Origin: Chrysophaeum taylorii
Taxonomy: Eukaryota > Sar > Pelagophyceae > Pelagomonadales > Pelagomonadaceae
Assembly: GCA_029834535.1 (NCBI GenBank)
Contig: JAQMWT010000062.1
Location: 1-64,000 of the forward strand
Direction: 5' to 3'
Length of the DNA stretch: 64,000 nucleotides
The translations under genes were made by a program, and so were the position numbers. The number at the start of each line of letters is the position of its first letter. The stretch's first letter is position 1. Positions 53,901-64,000 of this stretch are shown piece after piece. The notes below the pieces were generated by a model that saw only the letters and a program-made list of their open reading frames with translations, did no database searches and was not told the DNA's origin.

Positions 53901-54167
53901 CCCCCCCGTAGACAGACGCGGCGCTCGGGTCGAATCCGACTCTGGTCGACGCGCGACCGCCACCCCAACGCCCCGACCAGGCTAATGAGGGAGCACACGA
54001 CAAAGATCCACCGTGCAAGCGCTGCGGTCAAATAGAAGGATCCGATCGCCGCTGGCACGTGCAGCGCGCTAGGAAGGCGACGGCAGCCTACTGTCGAGTG
54101 GGCCCAGCTAATAAGTACTTAAGGGCCAGGCTAACCGGAGCCTGGTTACCCAACTAAAGCCCGACCT
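50926..54167. other. No supported gene
   Basis: Several frames of 100-203 aa exist on both strands (for example 51,427-52,038 minus, 52,986-53,330 plus, 53,454-53,963 minus), but they overlap one another, are rich in Arg/Ser/Pro and show no domain. A CTCCT run (about 52,258-52,280) is present. Exons of an unknown gene cannot be excluded. Confidence 0.35.
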
Positions 54168-54548
54168 ATGGGGTTTAGGCTAATCCCAGCGCCGTCCGGA
54201 ACCGGCTTATTTACTAAAAGCTTAATAATAATACCATTCTTGCGCTTTTCGCGTCGACTCGGGGTGGAGACGGCGCAGGAGATCGAGATCCTGTCGGCCT
54301 CGAAGACAGGAACTTTCTTCTTCCTCAAAACAACTTATTCCAATAGCTCGATATACAAAACCACGGCCGCGGTCCCGAGGTTTCTCACATATTCCGACGC
54401 GAAAGAAAGCCTGCGGACGACGGACGACGACCTCCGCGCCGCCTCATATCAGGGTTTTTTATTTCGCACCAAGGGGGGTCTCGGGGTAACTCGAGAGCCT
54501 CCAGCGTGGCCCAGCAACAAACACCCTTTGAATAGTAGCTTTAATTAA
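54168..54548 (+). CDS. Hypothetical 126-aa protein
   Basis: Open frame with balanced composition (MGFRLIPAPSGTGLFTKSLI, ETAQEIEILSASKTGTFFFL, PRFLTYSDAKESLRTTDDDL). A hydrophobic stretch near residues 14-26 could be a signal anchor. It is convergent with the minus-strand gene at 54,553, four bases away. No family recognised. Confidence 0.35.
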   Translation: MGFRLIPAPSGTGLFTKSLIIIPFLRFSRRLGVETAQEIEILSASKTGTFFFLKTTYSNSSIYKTTAAVPRFLTYSDAKESLRTTDDDLRAASYQGFLFRTKGGLGVTREPPAWPSNKHPLNSSFN

Positions 54549-54552
54549 TCAA

Positions 54553-54885
54553 TCAATCTTGGGAGGTGAGAGAGGACGAAGGCGTCTCCGCCCCATCTCG
54601 CATCTCATCTGGCGCGGCAGGCGGAAAGATGTCTCTTACGACGTGCCGACTTTCGTTCAAGAACTCGTTTGAAACTACTAAGAGAATATCGGGAGGTTCT
54701 GTGTAGTGGGGAACTTCATCATCGGGTATCACATCCTCGGCGGCGGCGGCGGCGGCGCCTTGATATGGGTCTCGCAAGAGGAGCTCTCGTATCTGCGTAC
54801 ACTGTTCGCGTATCTGTCGATCTCGTGCGGGTTGGCCTCCGGCGTCCGTTGGGGGTACAACAAATTCTTCAGTTGCGACCGGCAT
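54553..54885 (-). CDS. Small acidic protein of unknown function, 110 aa
   Basis: From ATG at 54,885 (MPVATEEFVVPPTDAGGQPA). The middle is helical (RDRQIREQCTQIRELLLRDP), followed by an Ala run from a GCC repeat and an acidic tail (EDVIPDDEVPHYTEPPDILL). A broken paralogue lies at 57,030-57,345, sharing MAE..., TEEF, PP and QP in the same order, which supports coding. The bases upstream to about 55,030 are also duplicated. Confidence 0.5.
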   Translation of the reverse strand: MPVATEEFVVPPTDAGGQPARDRQIREQCTQIRELLLRDPYQGAAAAAAEDVIPDDEVPHYTEPPDILLVVSNEFLNESRHVVRDIFPPAAPDEMRDGAETPSSSLTSQD

Positions 54886-55013
54886 CGCGATAACTCGTAC
54901 GGCCACTTTTCAATCTTCGGCCATGTGTCGTCCGGGATGAATGACAGAAATGATGAGTTGAAATCACTGTGAAGCGAAAAAAAAGATCTGGATACAGTGA
55001 TGACAGCAGCTAA

Positions 55014-55397
55014 ATGTCTGACTCAGAAGGTATAACTCGAAAACTTGTTTGGTGGGACAGCCGGCGGGCCGAGCAAGGGGCGAACTTATTGATCGGACCA
55101 TGCGCTGCACTTTTCGAGGCACAGCCCGACCTCAATTTTCGCCGGCCGTCTCTTTGTTCGTCGATGCTTTTCGGCCGTGGAGCCCGCCAAGCCGTTGAGT
55201 ATCGAGGCCGTAAACCATCACCAACTCCCTCAACCTCCGACCACCTGCCTACATCTCCTTCTACGTCGACGATTCCTCTACCCCACCACGCTCCTCTCGA
55301 CGTCTGCGATTCTCGACCGACTGCTGCACCGCCCGCGATTCGTTTCTTCCGCCGCCTCGACGCTCATCTGTTTAACTACTTCATGCCTAAGCTGTAA
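55014..55397 (+). CDS. Hypothetical 127-aa frame, uncertain
   Basis: Starts ATGTCTGACTCAGAAGG within DNA that is duplicated at 57,393-57,425 (atgtctgtctgtctgactga...ctccgaagg). The N-terminal third is protein-like (ITRKLVWWDSRRAEQGANLL); the rest is Pro/Ser/Thr-rich. It is divergent from the small acidic protein gene, so the duplicated segment may be a shared bidirectional promoter. Confidence 0.2.
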   Translation: MSDSEGITRKLVWWDSRRAEQGANLLIGPCAALFEAQPDLNFRRPSLCSSMLFGRGARQAVEYRGRKPSPTPSTSDHLPTSPSTSTIPLPHHAPLDVCDSRPTAAPPAIRFFRRLDAHLFNYFMPKL

Positions 55398-55878
55398 CGG
55401 CCGGCAACAGCCCAGCCTCTCAGCGAACGACACGAAAAGATTCAAAGAAAAACAATAAGGAAAGCATAATATCATCCTTGGCCGGTGCAATGAGCGTGGT
55501 CGACACCACTCTGGGCTGTCCCCGATGGCTGCAGTAGTTAAAACCCCCCTCACAACCGGATCTTTGGTCCTTGCGTCACAAGAAGCGGGCTCCCTCACAT
55601 CCTGCTGCTGCGCGTGCCGTTCCAGTTCGAAAAATCATTTCCGTGAGATGCAACGAGTCTAGCAGCGAGATCGGTGTTTTGATTTTTCAACCCCAGGGCA
55701 GGGTTTGTTTTTTTGTCGTTTTTGAGGCCCGCCGCAAGTACGTGTGCCGCCGCCGATTCGACGAAGGAGATATCTCTCGGGTCTGTAGAACTACTCTTTC
55801 TATCCGCATCTATGATGATTTTCTTGTCTGAGACATGTCTCTTCTTCGTTCCTTCCTTCGTTCGTTCGTTCGGACACC

Positions 55879-56412
55879 TCAGAGAGAGGTAATGGCGTAG
55901 AGGTAGACGGCGGAGAAGGGGATGACCACGAGGAAGTCAGCGATCCAGAGGAGGGGACCCCCGGCGTAATCGCGGCCGACGGGCCCGAATACGGAGGCCT
56001 TGCACCAGCGGAGGTCGTTGATGGAGTTGAGAATGGCTTGGAAGGCCCCCGGGAAGATCATAGCCCGGGGCATCGGGGCCCCGGCACTGCCAAAGGCGAA
56101 GACGAGGGACGCCGCGACGCACGTCGTCCCCAGGGCGTTGGACATGCCCGTCTGAAAGAGCCACGCCAGGTTCGACGCCGGCAACGGCTCCTCGTTCCCG
56201 AAGAGGCCCAACACGAACCCCCCCGCGCCTTCCAAGGCCGCTCCGAATCCAACGAAATAAATCGCGTGGACCAGGGCAGTATACTTGAGGTACGGCGGGA
56301 CCGTAACCACGTCCGTCACGTCGTAGATCGTGCTCAAGTAAAACAACAGACCCAAGACCATCGGATTCGGCAACGCCGCCACGACACCGCCCCACTTTTT
56401 TGTCAATGCCAT
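55879..56412 (-). CDS. Multi-pass membrane protein, unknown family
   Basis: 177 aa, intact. About five hydrophobic segments: VVAALPNPMVLGLLFYLS (9-27), YTALVHAIYFVGFGAALE (45-62), GMSNALGTTCVAASLVFAFG (89-108), a weaker AMIFPGAFQAILNSI (116-130), and LLWIADFLVVIPFSAVYLYA (154-173). Loops have conserved-looking LPASNLAWLFQTGMSN and PVGRDYAGGP. No known signature. The start ATG at 56,412 gives a short charged N terminus (MALTKKW) before the first helix. A TTCC/TTCG repeat lies just past the stop (55,846-55,876). It has the same orientation as the membrane protein gene at 57,436. Organelle inner-membrane location is plausible but unproven. Confidence 0.65.
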   Translation of the reverse strand: MALTKKWGGVVAALPNPMVLGLLFYLSTIYDVTDVVTVPPYLKYTALVHAIYFVGFGAALEGAGGFVLGLFGNEEPLPASNLAWLFQTGMSNALGTTCVAASLVFAFGSAGAPMPRAMIFPGAFQAILNSINDLRWCKASVFGPVGRDYAGGPLLWIADFLVVIPFSAVYLYAITSL

Positions 56413-57029
56413 GTGCTGGCCTTAGCAACAAGGTTCTTCGCGGTGGATAATATCCTTCTGACGTCTGTTCCAGAAATGTTCCCATTTTAAATCCAAAGAA
56501 CATTCGGCTTGGTGAAGAAGAACGTGTTGTTGAAGACTTGCTGATGAGATCGTCGGAGATCAAGATGCCTCGAGCCTCAGGGCTGTAGAGGACTGGCGTT
56601 GAATGCGGAGGGGGGTGCCAATAGAAGGAGTTGCTTCAATAGAGGATCCTCGGGCCGGACGGCGACGCCGCCGCCGAGGAAGTGCATTCATGTTTATTTC
56701 GGGTGCGGAACGGGCAACGAAATGTTGCAGCGGCGGGGGCAGGGTCGCGTCGAAGCCGGTCGCCACGTACTTTGCGATGTCCGTTAGTTATGGGATTCTT
56801 CGGCGTCCCCTGCGAGCCTAGTGTCGTTGTCCAGGTCCGCCACCACCAGCGTAATTAGCGCGTCGACTCGCGGCTGTCGACGTGCTCTGAATCAATCACC
56901 CGCGACATCCAACCAAGGTCGTGCTCACACCGACGACGCTGTCATGCGACGTGCCGACCTGTCCCAAGAGCATCGTTAAGAGGCGTCGATCCACTCTCCG
57001 CATCATCATCATCATCGCGCGTCGAGCCA
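56413..57029. other. No supported gene
   Basis: Upstream region of the membrane protein gene. Minus-strand frame 56,563-55,937 is a shadow of that gene. A CAT repeat (about 57,000-57,016) is present. Confidence 0.4.
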
Positions 57030-57345
57030 CGTCATTCCTCCAACTCAAAACAACACCCCTGGCGTGGACGACCGACGCTTGCACCAAATTTGGTGCGCAG
57101 TGCAGGCGGCGATTGTGTAGGCTTGGGAGAGACATGAGGGAAAGACGAGTACAAGCAATGGGGAATCAAGGTACACACTTTTTCTTTGAGAAGAAGAAAA
57201 GGAGGAAAGTTGTTCGTCGTAGCTACTATCGAATTTTGGCAACCGACCATTGGTCGGTCGCTGCCCTGTTCCGATGGGTTGGCGCGTCCGTTGGGGGGAC
57301 AACAAAATTCCTCCGTCGTTGTGTACCACACACTTTTCGGCCATG
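57030..57345 (-). pseudogene. Broken paralogue of the small acidic protein gene
   Basis: Starts ATGGCCGAAAAG at 57,344, parallel to ATGGCCGAAGATTGAAAAG at about 54,924. It contains TTEEFCCPPNGRANPSE, aligned to ATEEFVVPPTDAGGQPA, but in a different frame from its ATG, so the copy carries a frame change. Downstream of that, similarity fades. Confidence 0.45.
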
Positions 57346-57435
57346 AGTTGAAAATCGCGAAGAACCTAGAGTGATGATGATGAAAGCTAAATGTCTGTCT
57401 GTCTGACTGACGGACTCCGAAGGTATGAATACAAG

Positions 57436-58098
57436 CTACCAGTGAGAATCGAGGGGATTAAATTTGGACCCCCGAAAGGGCTGGGATCGACCGAAGTCCT
57501 TGACGATGGAGCGGGTGTAGGCGGGATACTTGTCGGCGAGGGTGTTGGCACGGCGCGATGAGACGAAGTCGATGTAGGGTTTGTAAGCTAAGTTAACCAT
57601 CGCACCTCTCAGCAATTGGAGACACAAAATCGAAAAACTAGCTGTGCCGAGGATGGGTTCCATCCAGGGCCACGTATGTTCGCCAACGGTCGCGAATCCG
57701 GCCATCGGAACCTCGCCTTCGGCGCCGATGAAATCTGCGAAAGCGATGGCTATATCGCGGTCGAAAACTAACGGAACGCAGCCAACGGCAGCAACGACGG
57801 CCGCAAAAAGGCCGGTGTGGAGGGGGAGGAGAAGGACGCGGGACTGGCGCGCGTTAAATGCGAACATCTCGCGCATCTGACGGCACGCGACCTTGTATTC
57901 TACCCGGTCGACGGCCATGATCTCGCGAACGAGTCGTTCTTGATGTACGTCGTGGGCGTCCGGGGCGCGCGCGGCGAGCGCGAGGGCTTCGTTCGAAAAT
58001 TCGTACAGCTCGCGCGGCATGCGTTCGACGTCGCGGAGCGTTGGATAAGCCGCTCGTCGCACCAACCGAGTCCACCGCATCCTTTGAAAAATCCTCAC
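57436..58098 (-). CDS. Two-helix membrane protein, probably organellar, unknown function
   Basis: 220 aa, intact. The N-terminal 45 residues are Arg-rich (MRIFQRMRWTRLVRRAAYPT), as in a mitochondrial or plastid presequence. A helical part follows (ERLVREIMAVDRVEYKVACR), then membrane helix 1 (LFAAVVAAVGCVPLVF, about 98-113), a loop with VGEHTWPWMEPILGTASF, and helix 2 (SILCLQLLRGAMVNLAY, about 153-169). The C terminus has YKPYIDFVSSRRANTLADKY. From memory, conserved uncharacterised proteins of diatoms and oomycetes share the layout REIM..D...., PLVF...., EHT.PWMEP..GT.S and KPY, so this is probably a lineage-conserved gene; I cannot name it. Confidence 0.7.
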   Translation of the reverse strand: MRIFQRMRWTRLVRRAAYPTLRDVERMPRELYEFSNEALALAARAPDAHDVHQERLVREIMAVDRVEYKVACRQMREMFAFNARQSRVLLLPLHTGLFAAVVAAVGCVPLVFDRDIAIAFADFIGAEGEVPMAGFATVGEHTWPWMEPILGTASFSILCLQLLRGAMVNLAYKPYIDFVSSRRANTLADKYPAYTRSIVKDFGRSQPFRGSKFNPLDSHW

Positions 58099-58189
58099 CC
58101 GTAGGGTTTCTTTCGAGTTGGGAATTCTATTTTCATTTCTGGGGAGAGAATTTTTTTTTCAAAAATGTTGTTGTGCCACAAACATACAT

Positions 58190-58661
58190 TTTGAGGACGC
58201 ACAGCAGCACAAGGGGCAGCCGCCGGGGCCATGGCAGCAGCCGGCGGCGGCTGGTGCGACGCCGGCGTGGACGCAGCCACAGACGTTGACGGCTGCATCG
58301 ACACCGGCTCTTGCATCGACGTCGATGCAGCATCCCTGGGGGCCCCTGTACTCAGGAGTACACGCGGTGTGGACGCCGTGGATGCAAGGGGGGATTCACC
58401 CCCCGTCCAGGATGCAGCAACAACCGACGGTGCCAGCCGATGATGTACGCGGCGCATCCGGTATGCGGGGTCCACCCAACGCAGCATCTGCAGCCGCGAC
58501 AGCCGCAGATGCAGCACGCATTCGCCGCCCCCGCCGGACTGGGCGGTGCGGCCAACGCAGCAGCAGCAGCAGCAGCAGCAGCAGCTTTGCGGCGCGACAC
58601 TACCCCGCAGGGCGCGGTGCGACGCAGTGCCGCCGATTTCGTTTCTCGTCGCGTCCCGTGA
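58190..58661 (+). CDS. Pro/Gln/Ala-rich protein, C-terminal part
   Basis: A frame from about 58,190 reads GQPPGPWQQPAAAGATPAWT, then STSMQHPWGPLYSGVHAVWT and RMQQQPTVPA. Beyond about 58,440 the same style continues in another frame: MMYAAHPVCGVHPTQHLQPR, QPQMQHAFAAPAGLGG, an Ala run (GCA repeat, 58,560-58,584), then a stop at 58,661. A splice site or a frame change separates them. tacattttgag at 58,184-58,192 could be the acceptor of this exon. Composition is that of a transcription or RNA-binding regulator tail. No domain is visible, and the 5' exons were not found. Confidence 0.35.
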
Positions 58662-58699
58662 TGATGATGCTTCTGTCTGTTCTTAGGTTTTGAAAGCCC

Positions 58700-59451
58700 A
58701 GCAGCTTTTTTAGAGCGACCTCGAGTGCAAGATCCTTCCGCGCGGTCTCGCGTTCGAGAATGCCTACGAGGCGTTTTCTGATCTGCCGTCCCCGAAGGAT
58801 CGAAGTGGTACGCACTTCACGCCAATGGCTGGCAAGTTCGACACAGAGGCAGCAATCGCGAAAAAAAAACGCTCGAATTCGTCTCCGCTCTTCGAAAAAA
58901 CGAGATGAGACAGGACGACGTCAGAGGCCTCGTCGGATTTCTCGCGGATAAGACAAACTCGGGGGACGCTCGGCGGCGAGATCTTCACCGGCGTCCCGGG
59001 CGGAGTGACGAAACCCTCGTCAAACTCGCTCGCGTACGGCGGCCGGTGCACGAGCAGAAAACACCGTCCGCGCGGGCGTCTTCATGCAGTGAAGACCGGG
59101 TGCCTTTGGTTGTCGGCATCCGATCTGGCCGCGGCGAGCTGGAATCACCCGAGCGCGGCGTGCGACACGAAGTTTTTCGTTGGCTCCGAAGCGAAGAACG
59201 GGCAAATTTCCTTTGGCTGCTGCTGCGCTCCCAAAGGCGGCCACGTCTGCGTGGCCTCCGCGAGCGCTACGCACCTGATACCACCGGGGAAGAGCCCGGT
59301 GACCTTCGACGCGAGACGGCAGGCGCCAAGCAAGTCCTTCCGGCAGTTCGAGCTCAAACCCGGCCCTGCTGCCGCGGCCCCTCGATGCATTACGTCGCCG
59401 CGTGACAATCGAGCGAGCACCATCTCCAGCCTTAGCGCGCGCGCTCGATGA
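58700..59451 (+). other. Possible exon cluster of an unknown gene
   Basis: Protein-like stretches in plus-strand frames: LECKILPRGLAFENAYEAFS, DLPSPKDRSGTHFTPMAGKF, GEIFTGVPGGVTKPSSNSLA and, at 59,150-59,390, CDTKFFVGSEAKNGQISFGC, CCAPKGGHVCVASASATHLI. The last frame is open for 148 aa (59,005-59,451) and has a cysteine-rich centre. Unknown family. Confidence 0.3.
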
Positions 59452-60742
59452 TGGGATTGACGAAATGCTTGATCCGCAAGAAGTTTGTTTTTTTTATTCA
59501 CTCCATCAACACCTCAAAAGTTGTGGTTTCGCGCGTGCTTAGAATGGGCACAAAACACTCAACCGCGCGGGGCGAATCGCGCTGCGAGGAGGAAACGAGC
59601 GTACGACGGTGGCCATCAAAGCGACGGAGACAACAATCCAGGCGTGAGAAGTTCGCAATCCCAAAGGTCGCTGGAACAAGAGCTATAGAGAGATTCTCGC
59701 CAAGTCTATGGGGCCGGGGGGCGCGAGACCCGCCGAGAGACGAGAGAGATCTTCTTTTCCGTGCTACGTTCGAACCGCGCGCTCGCGAGTTATCATTCTC
59801 GTCGAAGTGCGCTTGGAGTCAGTGCGTCGTTGTAGAGGTCGCCGACGCGAATCGGTCCTCCGTAGAACAACGCCCTTGCTCACTTGTCCAAGGTCCCAGC
59901 CGCGCGCGAGAGAAGCTAGTTGCGCTCGCGAGAACGACTCGAAGGATTTGTCGCATCGCCTTGCCGGTTTTACGCTTTCACACGACGTTGAATTCGCCTT
60001 GGAACAGCGGCGGGCTCGGTGGGTGGCGACCCAACACTTCATTCTCGAAATCTCTGCTCCCTGCATCGAGGCGGTTACTACTTGCCGTCGTTACGTTTCT
60101 GAGCCTCGACGTCGCGGGCAGCCTCCGAGGCTTCGAGCTTGGGGGGGAGGTCAGGGTTTGACAGCTCGGCCGATGTTCCGTCGGTGATCCGAACGCCGCG
60201 CGGGGCTGGTGTTGTCTCTTGCTTCGTAGCACGCGGCTGGTCTCCCTAGTACGGCGTCGAAGTATTTTCGACCCCACACACTCCTGGCCCTTGGAACGAA
60301 CTCGCTCTGCGTCGGAAACGGTCGTCGCGAAAAGAGAATCGGTGATCCCTTCGTCCGTTCGTTGTGTCCTCCCTCTCGCTCGCTCGCTCGCACGGGGCTT
60401 AATTCATTCGGGGGTCGCACGTCGTGGGACTTATCTCTCTCTCTCAAATCCACGTGCATAGCATCATCTTTAAAATCCAGAGACAGCTGCTGTCTCGCCG
60501 CCATGCAGGTTGGCGTACTACTTCTTCTTCTTTCTTAAGCCAGAGTTCTAACGGTCGCGCGTGTTTAGTACGCTTCCTCCTCCGCGACCACTCGCTGTTT
60601 TGTTTCCACGAGAAAGAAAAAAACCGTGAACTCGGTTCACTTCCACATTCACTTTCCGATATATACATAGATACACACACAGGAGGCTATGGGGCGCGCG
60701 AATAAGGTGAGGCAACCCACCTTGCTCTTCTTACGTAGGAGG
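59452..60742. other. No supported gene
   Basis: A 237-aa plus-strand frame (59,448-60,161) and an overlapping 159-aa frame compete over the same DNA, are Arg/Ser-rich and show no domain. A CTCG run at about 60,376-60,390 is present. Confidence 0.35.
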
Positions 60743-61330
60743 CTATGATGGGCCGTGCGTGAAGAACGACGCGAGCGTGAGCCAGCCGAGCGAGGTCGTC
60801 GCGACGAAAGCGATGCGGAATCTTTCCGGAACGAAAGTGAAGACGGCGATGTTCGCCGGGATCCAGACCGTGTAGTAACGGCGGCACATGTCCACGATGT
60901 CTTCGCGGCACCGGTTTAAACCGCCTCTAATCCCGACGCCGTCGTAAACTAAACCTTTGTACGCGTAGTAGACGGGAAATACGACAAACGGAACGTGAAC
61001 AAGCGAATCGAAGACCACTTTCCGCGCCGCATTGACTACTGTCGTTTCCGGACCAAACAGTTTCGTATACAAAACGTTGTATATAAAGTGCTGTGCCCAA
61101 CCGCAGTAAAAACCGCCATAAAACGAGAACACAAAGTTCCGCTTCCAGTCAATCTTCTTGTGTTCGATCAGAACCTGCGAGGCCGCGTCGGCGACGACGC
61201 CCTTGGCAGCGCACGTCGCGAACGCGACACTATACGGATTCGACTCCGCGAGAGCGCCATAGTGTCGCAAAATCATAGCCACCATCACCACGTCACACCC
61301 TAGGGGTAAGTATAATATGATTGAGTACAA
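60743..61330 (-). CDS. Mpv17/PMP22-family membrane protein
   Basis: Up to 195 aa. The family are small four-helix proteins of the mitochondrial inner or peroxisomal membrane, involved in metabolite or ion passage. Family features: YGALAESNPYSVAFATCAAK with GVVADAASQVLIE (N-terminal helix), FVFSFYGGFYCGWAQHFIYN (the G..GP..H.WY-type block), KVVFDSLVHVPFVVFPVYYA, and the C-terminal signature YYTVWIPANIAVFTFVPERF, then RIAFVATTSLGWLTLASF. Normal length is 170-220 aa. The true start is probably Met16 or Met19 (MVAMILRHYG), because the preceding residues come from DNA containing an acttacccctag stretch that could be an intron. Intact. Confidence 0.92.
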   Translation of the reverse strand: MYSIILYLPLGCDVVMVAMILRHYGALAESNPYSVAFATCAAKGVVADAASQVLIEHKKIDWKRNFVFSFYGGFYCGWAQHFIYNVLYTKLFGPETTVVNAARKVVFDSLVHVPFVVFPVYYAYKGLVYDGVGIRGGLNRCREDIVDMCRRYYTVWIPANIAVFTFVPERFRIAFVATTSLGWLTLASFFTHGPS

Positions 61331-64000
61331 GGCGCATCTCGATGATGGAGTTGGTCAACAATCATCAAGTGCACCCGCAGCGACTCGGCGCCGCATTCAT
61401 TCTCGTGTCCGCAACTTCCGGCTGCTGCGGAGAGAAGAAAATGAGTCCGTCCATCTTGAGACTATGAAGTAGTAGCTCTGATGACTCGTGGAAGGCTCGC
61501 TTGCCACGACCACTTGGGCTTGCGTCAGTCACTCGAAACGTCTGTTCTTTCAACCGCCCTGGCTGAACAACTCCGGATTGATTGGTTGATTTCCGGATAC
61601 TGTACACAAGCCTACAGTTTGCTCTGTTGTGGAGACTACTGTCCCTGGAGTACTTGGCCCGGAAAGCCACCGGCGACGCGGATCGCCCTGCCGCGACGTC
61701 GCAAAGTGGGCCATGCCGCAGGTTCGATGATGATCAATCAAGTTGCCGCAGCTTGCGATGATGACTATAGCTTTAACCTCGCGGACCCGCCGCAACACAA
61801 TTTCTTCGGCGATGGTGTCGATACCTAGCCGCGTTGCCTCGACAAAACAGCTCGCTTGGTCGTTGCCTGGACGTATCAACCGCGCAAAGCGCTGTCGTAG
61901 TCCCGTTCGCGACGGCACCGGCGGCCCGGTCTGTGTGGCTAGAAGAATGGGTGCTTGGAGACCGGATCGCGCTCCCTTTTTTTCGATGAGGAGCCAAAAA
62001 CCGCAAAGACCAGTTCGAAAAAAATCAGCCGCCCAAACCTAAATCGGCAAAAACTAGTCCCCGCGATGCGGCGGTCGTAGCAGAGATGTGGCCAGCCGCT
62101 CCGACGAACTCAGCAGGCTCCCGCACCTGAGATATAGCCTCGGTATTAAAGACCGAGAGCTGCTCCTTGTTTTTTTTTCGAGCCAGGATTAAGAGTATAG
62201 GCGGGGGGCACACCAAAAAAAGTTCCACTTCTTTTACCAGGGGCATACATACTACCGGGCGCGAGGTCGCTGACACGCCCCGAGCCACCACACCCCGTAC
62301 GGCACGGAGCAGCACCTAGTACCCCAAGCTGAACGAGGAGGAGAGGCTCGACGAGACAGAAAGCCAAGGATACCAGGCGGTTCCGCGCGCAGCCCCACCC
62401 TCTGAATGCCCGGGGAAAGTCGATAGACGTCGAACGGGGGTCGTTGTCAACTGGCCAGTTCGCTCCTGAGGCCACCCTCGTAGCTCCCGCACTCGTGGTT
62501 CTATGCTGCTTTATTTCTTAGAGAAAAGCAGATAAGCAGGAACCGAGCGTACGTAGAAATCCATCCAGGTTTAAACACGAGAAAAAAAGCGAAACCGTCC
62601 GAAAACGCGGGTTCCTCCGGAGGAAAACTCCTGACCAGCACACTGTGCGAAGTCGACCAATTGGGAGGGTGGAAGGTGCCTCCCCCCGTCCGTTTCATCC
62701 ACATCTTCGTCTTATTCGTTGGTGTCGAGCTCAAAGCGCCAGGAGCCAGGTTTGGTGCCTCGAAAAAAAAAAAAACGTCGGACGATTTGCTTTGAGCCGA
62801 CCGGAGATACAAGCCGTCGTCGTCGTCGTCGCCGATGAATATCCATCCAGTCCCAAGAATTCTGCGGTCATCCTTTGAATTCGCATCCGAGACTACGGCT
62901 GCTCAATCTCGCCTCCTGGCATCATCCAATAGGCCGCCCTCCCTCGGGTTTTCCCCTCGATTCTCCCGCAACACCTCGCTAACACTCGCTGGAAAACAAG
63001 AGAGTCCGACAATCGAAGAAGGCAGCTGGTCTCGTTTCGCCACTCGCTTGCGCTTTGCTCGCTTTGTGGCCAAAGCAGCCCCCCCGGATTTTTCCTCCTT
63101 GAACTCGGCGTCGCTCGCGAGGCGCCGCCGAGCGTCCAGGGCCCTGCGCTCCTGCGTTGCCGTACCAAGCACCGGCGGCGGCGGTCGTCGCTGCGGAACA
63201 ACAACAGGCTTTCAACGCCCGCCTCTCCATTTTTTTGATCTTGCCGTAGTAGATCTGCTGCTTGAGATGCTTGGTTAAAAAGGCAACATTTGCTTCTGAA
63301 CCAAACAATGGCCGACCCGCGCGTCAATTGTCGAGGCGAAGAAATTGGGCTTGACAAGGAAGGTCACCCATGCCCATTCCGTGGATGTGAGCAATGTTGC
63401 TGACGAGCATCTTGCATCGACCACTGTCGTTGTGTGCTACGGAGCTTGGCGAGTTCGGCGAGCTTTCTTTCCAACTCTGCGAGCGTGGTTTTTTGTCAGC
63501 TCCTGGTTGCTGACGAGGGGCACCTTCTCGATGGCATCCAAGGTCATCGTCGTTTACGCCTCGATCGAGCGCCGCCGCGATTGTTTCGGCATTTCGCGCA
63601 CGGTGCCGATCGATCGCCGCTTGGCGATGAACAACCGGCGGCTTTCGCCTTGTAGTCCAGCCGCCCCATTCGCGCTGCTTCAATCGCGGCCGTCTCAGTC
63701 TCGTCGTCGTGATTTCCTTCCACCACTACCACCTCTGTCTGTTCCTACGGCAGCGGCGCTGAGGCTCGACAGCATGCGCATCGGCCCGCTCTCGGACGCT
63801 TGCCAAGGCCGCCCCTGAGTTTTCGGTCGTCCCGACAGCACCTGCGAGACTGCGAACGTCAGCAATCGCCGAGAATTCCGTCCGCCGAACCATAAAGCTT
63901 CGCGTACACCCCACGGATAGAGGGCGCTCTGGATGTCGCTGAAGCGGGATGCAATAAATAGCCTGGGATTCGCCGTGTGCGGTCTGGTCGGCGAGCTCGG
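61331..64000. other. No supported gene
   Basis: Short overlapping frames only. Minus-strand bits near 63,300-63,100 (LTKHLKQQIYYGKIKKMERR, then an Ala-rich segment) and near 63,560-63,380 (VPLVSNQELTKNHAR; LAELERKLAELAKLRSTQRQ, coiled-coil-like) in changing frames suggest a decayed or multi-exon minus-strand gene, not assignable. Confidence 0.35.

Noticed and set aside
56058-56563. Minus-strand frames overlapping the membrane protein at 55,879-56,412
   Set aside because: Frame shadows without membrane helices or domain signals.
59448-60161. 237-aa plus-strand frame with a TVAIKAT-like stretch nearby, first thought to be a kinase start
   Set aside because: No glycine loop, no catalytic motifs, and competing frames of equal length.

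Overview
The window is eukaryotic. It has a tRNA-Met gene with a 21-nt intron at the anticodon loop, introns of about 42-59 nt with GT-AG borders in a kinase gene, a ferredoxin/adrenodoxin reductase, an Mpv17-type protein, and many eukaryotic transposon families. A receptor-like gene with an FG-GAP-type unit (a style common in diatoms, brown algae and oomycetes) suggests a stramenopile-like protist or alga, but I cannot place the species. Many reading frames shift abruptly, so either much of the sequence is decayed or the assembly carries indel errors.

Left part (1-16,000): mostly nested transposons. Six copies (A-F, three of them further right) of a Helitron-like unit keep only the C-terminal part of the Pif1-type helicase plus a minisatellite of the form gtgaacttactggg. 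A 7.1-kb LINE on the minus strand (4,895-12,002) encodes tandem IQ-like basic repeats, a RING-like finger, a reverse transcriptase and a restriction-like endonuclease. A second, 5'-truncated copy faces it on the plus strand (12,510-14,202). A 258-bp hAT-like MITE sits exactly in the terminus shared by the LINE and the Helitron-like unit. One secreted cysteine-rich protein gene (2,810-3,682) lies between repeats.

Middle (16,000-46,500): an unassigned, poorly coding stretch, then an intact adrenodoxin-reductase gene (19,503-20,789), then a MULE-like element with AAGTTTGAT-type end clusters (22,576-24,476). Next come two head-to-tail Helitron-like units and three Copia-type elements. One Copia (32,428-37,528) has identical 96-bp LTRs and a 5-bp target duplication, and its empty site is preserved in an inverted repeat element at 42,265-43,142. 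Another Copia on the minus strand was split by a Helitron-like unit. A 54-bp tandem-array element, a SINE-like retroposon with a TTAG tail (four copies) and an integrase-core gene fill the rest.

Right part (46,500-64,000): more ordinary host DNA. It holds a decayed or mis-assembled receptor-like gene (FG-GAP unit, Pro/Thr-rich stalk, one membrane helix) followed by a TKL-type kinase with a 14-unit SIGLD repeat; an intron-containing tRNA-Met(CAT); a small acidic protein gene with a broken paralogue 2.4 kb away; two multi-pass membrane protein genes; a Pro/Gln/Ala-rich reading frame; and an Mpv17/PMP22-family gene. Long stretches between these show no gene that I can support.
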